Positions 60,514 through 64,000 of a stretch of DNA of 64,000 nucleotides are shown here, piece by piece. The stretch is from Vibrio tapetis subsp. tapetis (GTDB taxonomy: Bacteria; Pseudomonadota; Gammaproteobacteria; Enterobacterales; Vibrionaceae). How positions within the stretch are numbered: position 1 is the stretch's first letter; every line of letters begins with the position of its first letter. The stretch covers positions 124,001 through 188,000 of the forward strand of contig NZ_LT960611.1 of NCBI RefSeq assembly GCF_900233005.1. Reading direction: 5' to 3'. Both the position numbers and the translations under genes were made by a program. Under the pieces are notes generated by a model that did not search any database, was not told the DNA's origin, and was given only the letters and a program-made list of their open reading frames with translations.

Positions 60514-61548
60514 ATGTTAAAAGCTATTCGATATAAGAATTTGGGTTATACATCCTTTTTCAATCCAGATAATGGTTTCTTCGCTCGGGTTCCTGACAAA
60601 GGGAAGAGAGAGCCGTTCTGGTCACCACACGGACCTGAGTTGATGGATATTTCAATCACAAATTGGTGTGATAAAGGTTGTCCTTTTTGCTACAAATCAT
60701 CAACGAAATACGGCAAGCATATGGCGCTAGATGATTACAAGAAAGTGATTGACCAAGCAGCAGACATGCATACATTTCAGGTGGCTTTAGGAGGCGGAAA
60801 CCCTAATCAGCATCCTGATTTTTTAGAGATTTTAGAATATACATATTCCAAAGGAATAGTGCCTAACTATACAACGAACGGTCGTGGATTGAGCGATAAA
60901 GTCCTTAGTGCTACTCGCAAGTATTGTGGTGCTGTCGCTGTTTCTGCGTATCCACCGTACGATGAGGCAGCTAGGACGCTAAAGAAGCTGAACAACCTCG
61001 GTGTCAAAACCAATATTCATTTTATCTTGGACGCCAAGAGCGTTGACACCGCAATTGATTGGCTAAAACAGCCCCCTGAATTTCTTACAGGAATAAACGC
61101 TATAATATTCTTAAATTACAAACCATCTGGTAGAAAAGTTTTTGAAGAAAGGCTCTTGCGTAATAGCCCTAGGCTAAATGAGCTTTTTGAATTAGCTACC
61201 TCTCAGCAAAGAAAGCTGAAAGTTGGTTTTGATGCATGTTGCGTCAGCGGCGTCTTTGCGCGAACGAACGCTAATACGTCAATGGTGGACGCATGCGATG
61301 CAGGTAGATTTTCGTTGTATGTATCAGAAGATTTAAAAGTATATCCCTGCTCTTTTCAGGCTGGATTAGTAGAAGGAGAGCAGCTGAATAATAAGACAAA
61401 GCTTCTAGATATATGGATAAAGTCTAAAAACTTCAAATCTTTTCGACGTTATTTCAGCTCGGATCGTTGTGGGGACTGTAGCCACAGCTCAGTTTGTATG
61501 AACGGCTGCCCACTATTCGATGAGCTTGTAGTTTGTGGAAACAGGTAA
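60514..61548 (+). CDS. Radical SAM/SPASM domain protein
   Basis: 344 residues. The radical SAM cluster motif CDKGCPFC (Cys52, 56, 59) is intact. The SAM-binding segment is GGGNP (93-97), where many members have GGEP. The C-terminal SPASM region has Cys261, 279, 319, 322, 328, 332 and 341 (VDACDAG, VYPCSFQ, DRCGDCSHSSVCMNGCP), enough for auxiliary 4Fe-4S clusters. SPASM enzymes mostly modify peptides or proteins (thioether, C-C links, epimerisation). It sits 3 bases after the NSSSTSF gene and is last in the SMEK operon. Confidence 0.93.
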   Translation: MLKAIRYKNLGYTSFFNPDNGFFARVPDKGKREPFWSPHGPELMDISITNWCDKGCPFCYKSSTKYGKHMALDDYKKVIDQAADMHTFQVALGGGNPNQHPDFLEILEYTYSKGIVPNYTTNGRGLSDKVLSATRKYCGAVAVSAYPPYDEAARTLKKLNNLGVKTNIHFILDAKSVDTAIDWLKQPPEFLTGINAIIFLNYKPSGRKVFEERLLRNSPRLNELFELATSQQRKLKVGFDACCVSGVFARTNANTSMVDACDAGRFSLYVSEDLKVYPCSFQAGLVEGEQLNNKTKLLDIWIKSKNFKSFRRYFSSDRCGDCSHSSVCMNGCPLFDELVVCGNR

Positions 61549-61915
61549 ATACCAATTACGTTATTTTCTTAAACAACGGTACTGTTGTGGTTCGATGAAT
61601 TGGACCACAGCGTTAGAGTGATGATGCCTTAATGGTTCAAAACTCTTTGCGATACTTGAGCTAATCCGTTATCCGTAAAATTAGCAAAGTCTCTAACTCA
61701 GAAATGTCCAAAAGCATGTTGGGCATAACCTTTATGTATGTAGTGTCAAAATGTAAAAAACTCAATTCGCACTGCGAATCACCTTGTCGCAGTTAATTTC
61801 CCCCCACTTTTTTGCCCTCAACTACCTAAAAGATCCAAGTGGCCGTGCAATTAATTTGTGCGACTTTTTTAGCTGCATACTCTCCTTGTCATCAATCAGA
61901 ACTAAAGGAGTTGTT
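61549..61915. other. Gap between the radical SAM gene and alpA
   Basis: 367 bases, holding palindrome copy 4 and the alpA promoter. An upstream in-frame extension of alpA to 61784 is not supported by any ribosome site. I see no other gene. Confidence 0.5.
61765..61779. repeat. Boundary palindrome copy 4
   Basis: ATTCGCACTGCGAAT, the inner 15 bases of the copy 3 palindrome, followed by CACC where copies 2 and 3 have CGGTG. It marks the right border of the SMEK operon segment, before alpA. Confidence 0.8.
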
Positions 61916-62101
61916 ATGACAAGAGATAAAATCATGTCTCTACAAGAGGTAGCCGCTGAGGTTAAACGTAGCCCAAGAACCGTATGGCGTTGGTGGGCAA
62001 AAGATAAGTCTTTTCCAAAACCAATCCAAATGAATGGCCGTTGTTTAGGGTGGCGAGAGTCTGTTTTTGTAGAATGGTTAAACAAGCAGGGAGGTGAGTA
62101 A
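61916..62101 (+). CDS. AlpA-type helix-turn-helix regulator
   Basis: 61 residues from ATG 61916, with AAAGGAG 5 bases upstream. MSLQEVAAEVKRSPRTVWRWW and SFPKPIQMNGRCLGWRESVFVEWL are the AlpA/MerR-like excisionase fold of P4-type elements. Such proteins activate int or excision genes, or the early operon of satellites. Its TAA overlaps the ATG of the next gene (TAATG), so the two form an operon. Confidence 0.9.
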   Translation: MTRDKIMSLQEVAAEVKRSPRTVWRWWAKDKSFPKPIQMNGRCLGWRESVFVEWLNKQGGE

Positions 62102-63384
62102 TGAGCCTTCCTTTAGCTGAGCGGACTGAAAGTAGCCCTAAAAAAGTGGGGGAAGGGCCATCCTTCCCAGACTCTAAGTTAACAGGAAGTAGTTTAAAGG
62201 TACTGAATACCGCAGATAACCTAAAAGCGCTTCTCGATTTTTTGTCTTTTAAACCCTACCTGAACACCATGACTTATGAAGTTGAGATTGAGGCGAGCAC
62301 GGAAACAGGGATTCGTGTTATTCCAAGAGACGAACTTAATAGCATTTTAATAAGTGAGTCTTCTAAGCATGGCTTTCCAAGAGATGGAATCGAGCACCAC
62401 CTTCATATCATTGCAAAAAAAAATAAACGCCATCCAGTAGCTATGTTCCTTGAAGGTAAGCTGTGGGATAGAGTGGAACGTGTAGATGCAGTGATTGACT
62501 GTGTAGTATCAAAACAACCTGAATTAACGAAACTGATAATGAGACGCTGGTTTGTGGGGTGTATTGCATCTCTTTATGAGGATAACTTTAAGAGTAAGTT
62601 AGTGCCTGTCTTGCAGGGCGACCAATCGCGTATAAAAACAGCCTATATCAGTCGGTTTGCTGAAATTGTAGAACACGCCTTTTTAGAAGGAGCTGAGTTA
62701 AATCCAACAAAGAAAGACAGCATCATCTCAAGTATATACTCTTGGATTATAGAGCTGGGTGAACTAGAACGCACCACAAAGCATAGCCAAGGTGCATTAA
62801 AAGCCTTTGTTTCGAAAAAGGTGGATACAGTAAGGCCGCCATACTGTCGAGTAGACATAAAAAAACCTCGACAGAGCCATTTTATAGCCACTGTTAACGG
62901 GGAAGACTTCCTTAAAGATAGGACGGGTAATACTCGCTTTGCCGTCATTGAGCTGACGGCACCTGTAGAGATTGAGCGAGTGAACTCGTTACTAGGATGG
63001 TCATTTAAGCGTTCAGGAAGCACCAGTTGCGATCACCCTGAGAAGCTATTGCAGTTTTGGCTCGAAGTGAAGTGCATGTATGACGAAGGAGAACCTTGGA
63101 TGTTTTCTCCAGAAGAGCAACGGCGAGTAGATCGGCTATCCAATCGATATTTAGATAAAGGGCACTTCTACAAGTTGATCGCGGAGTATTTACACACTAG
63201 CTCTGATTATTCTACGTGTAACGAAGAGTGGCTGACATCGACTCAAATATGTGGCGAATTAGGAGTTCAAACTACTAACGTTGTACATATAGGGAGAGCG
63301 CTAAAAATGCTGGCTGACGATGAACTGCTGGATAGCCGCCATAAAAATGGATACCGTTTATATCAATTTCCAACAAATTCATAG
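62101..63384 (+). CDS. VapE/D5-like ATPase, Walker A altered
   Basis: 427 residues, related to virulence-associated E (VapE) proteins of phages and satellite islands, which serve in element replication. Family segments: RRWFVGCIASLYE, IELGELERTTKHSQGALKAFVSKKVDTVRPPY in two stretches, and LKDRTGNTRFAVIEL. The Walker A position reads QGDQSRIKT (Gly173 to Thr180), with Ile in place of the last Gly, so ATP binding may be weak. The N-terminal part has no obvious primase motif. The C-terminal part ends with a winged-helix-like region. Confidence 0.85.
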   Translation: MSLPLAERTESSPKKVGEGPSFPDSKLTGSSLKVLNTADNLKALLDFLSFKPYLNTMTYEVEIEASTETGIRVIPRDELNSILISESSKHGFPRDGIEHHLHIIAKKNKRHPVAMFLEGKLWDRVERVDAVIDCVVSKQPELTKLIMRRWFVGCIASLYEDNFKSKLVPVLQGDQSRIKTAYISRFAEIVEHAFLEGAELNPTKKDSIISSIYSWIIELGELERTTKHSQGALKAFVSKKVDTVRPPYCRVDIKKPRQSHFIATVNGEDFLKDRTGNTRFAVIELTAPVEIERVNSLLGWSFKRSGSTSCDHPEKLLQFWLEVKCMYDEGEPWMFSPEEQRRVDRLSNRYLDKGHFYKLIAEYLHTSSDYSTCNEEWLTSTQICGELGVQTTNVVHIGRALKMLADDELLDSRHKNGYRLYQFPTNS

Positions 63385-63400
63385 CTACTCCAAAGACACC

Positions 63401-63453
63401 AAAGTTACCCCACTGCTTCACTTTATAAAGTGAGGTAGTGGGGTAACTTTTTG
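63401..63453 (+). terminator. Long hairpin terminator after the VapE-like gene
   Basis: AAGTTACCCCACTGCTTCAC pairs with GTGAGGTAGTGGGGTAACTT (23-bp arms in total with two wobble positions), followed by TTTTTGG. It ends 70 bases after the gene. Confidence 0.85.
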
Positions 63454-63514
63454 GTTTTCGCACAGTATCAAAATACAAGAAAAGCTAGATGGTGAGAGCC
63501 ATAGACGCGTGCTT

Positions 63515-63545
63515 AGCCCTGTCACTCCATCGGAGTGACAGGGCT
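63515..63545. repeat. Perfect 14-bp hairpin without a T run
   Basis: AGCCCTGTCACTCC-ATC-GGAGTGACAGGGCT. Perfect arms and a 3-nt loop but only two T's after it; a weak terminator, a protein site or a single-strand recombination site. Confidence 0.65.
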
Positions 63546-63963
63546 TACAGCAACCACCATTATTGGGCTAGTCAGCCATATATCAACATGATAAGCGCGT
63601 GACCACGGAGCTTAAAGGGCCATGGCATTCCCAACGCCAACAAAATTGTCATGCCTAAATATACCGCCCATAATCGAGCTGAATCTAAGTAACACAGCCA
63701 TCGCTGTACAGTTATCGCATAAGAAATTCCAACTTTTAGCGCATTCTATTTCTGGGCCCACACGGGTTTCTGAAAGTATCAATTGATAAAGGCTTACGGC
63801 TATTCAATTGTTCGAGAACTTCTCACGCAGTAGCTTTAGTCCCATTACCATTTTTGATTTCATCGAGAGTGGCACTTTAAAAAAGTGGGGGCAATAACAC
63901 TAACCTAACTTGAACACCTGCTACTGCACTATAGAAATATGAACAAGATGAAATAGCCAATTG

Positions 63964-63991
63964 AAAGCCGACATTATGTCGGCTTTTTTAT
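63964..63991 (+). terminator. Terminator at the right edge
   Basis: AAAGCCGACA-TTA-TGTCGGCTTT followed by T's. No gene ends just before it on the plus strand, so it may serve an RNA or, on the minus strand, a gene outside the window. Confidence 0.85.
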
Positions 63992-64000
63992 TTTCTACTT

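Larger units (their letters stand above)
63385..64000. other. Non-coding stretch at the right edge
   Basis: 616 bases without a convincing gene. It holds three strong hairpins (63401, 63515, 63964) listed separately, and otherwise AT-rich DNA. No tRNA gene or second copy of the tRNA fragment is present, so the element continues or ends beyond the window. Confidence 0.6.

Noticed and set aside
56870..61729. TGTCCAAA...GTTAGGTGAAC (56870) and TGTCCAAAAGCATGTTGGGC (61705), which contain GTTRRRY words like integron attC core sites
   Set aside because: Only about 25 bases align with several mismatches, the inverse core RYYYAAC is not met, and no attC-like fold is apparent. Not treated as integron cassettes.
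61784..61915. Longer N-terminus for the AlpA-type protein
   Set aside because: The 44 extra residues have no ribosome site and no resemblance to the family; AAAGGAG precedes the ATG at 61916.

Overview
The window is most likely chromosomal DNA from a Vibrio (Gammaproteobacteria). Evidence is gene content and order (mdh/argR, ispB/rplU-rpmA-obgE, lptD-surA-pdxA-rsmA-apaG-apaH, leuLABCD, leuO, ilvIH, pykF, glmS) and protein sequences typical of Vibrionaceae. This genus call rests on recognition, not on a database search.

Bases 1 to about 49,700 are mostly core chromosome. From the left they hold a TAXI-type TRAP transporter (permease cut by the window edge), argR and mdh divergent, ispB divergent from rplU-rpmA, then obgE, a two-part ThrE-like exporter and folA. 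Next comes the outer-membrane and translation-maintenance operon lptD-surA-pdxA-rsmA-apaG-apaH with djlA divergent. It is followed by two small conserved genes (DUF924, DUF547), the leucine operon with a leader peptide and attenuator, a TetR-controlled RND pump, leuO, a long-chain acyl-CoA synthetase and ilvIH. The rest of the core is a diguanylate cyclase gene broken by one stop codon, a GntR regulator, a TonB receptor under a near-ideal Fur box, pykF, a DeoR-type regulator, and glmS convergent with nagB. Three unrecognised genes (46,943-49,346) and a 33-residue membrane peptide gene close this part. Five heptanucleotide tandem arrays lie between core genes; two bracket folA.

At about 49,950 the 3' part of a tRNA-Ile2(CAT) gene appears without its 5' half, followed by a tyrosine recombinase gene. 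This is the left end of an integrated element that runs past the right edge. The element carries int, an AlpA-type regulator and a VapE/D5-like ATPase with an altered Walker A, a set typical of satellite-like or P4-like islands. Between int and alpA are cargo modules, separated by copies of a short palindrome (CGATTCGCA[C/G]TGCGAATCG): (a) a small gene and its degenerate second copy, which flank (b) a three-gene envelope module (OmpA-type lipoprotein, five-TM protein, exported vWA-like protein), and (c) a tightly overlapping four-gene operon.

The four-gene operon (57,115-61,548) is the best candidate for an undescribed system. It encodes a SMEK-domain STAND/NACHT-like ATPase, a 123-residue protein, a 132-residue protein that opens with a Ser/Thr cluster (NSSSTSF), and a radical SAM/SPASM enzyme. 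The likely logic is an immune-type sensor ATPase joined to a peptide- or protein-modifying enzyme and its probable substrate. That function is inference; the domain calls come from visible motifs.
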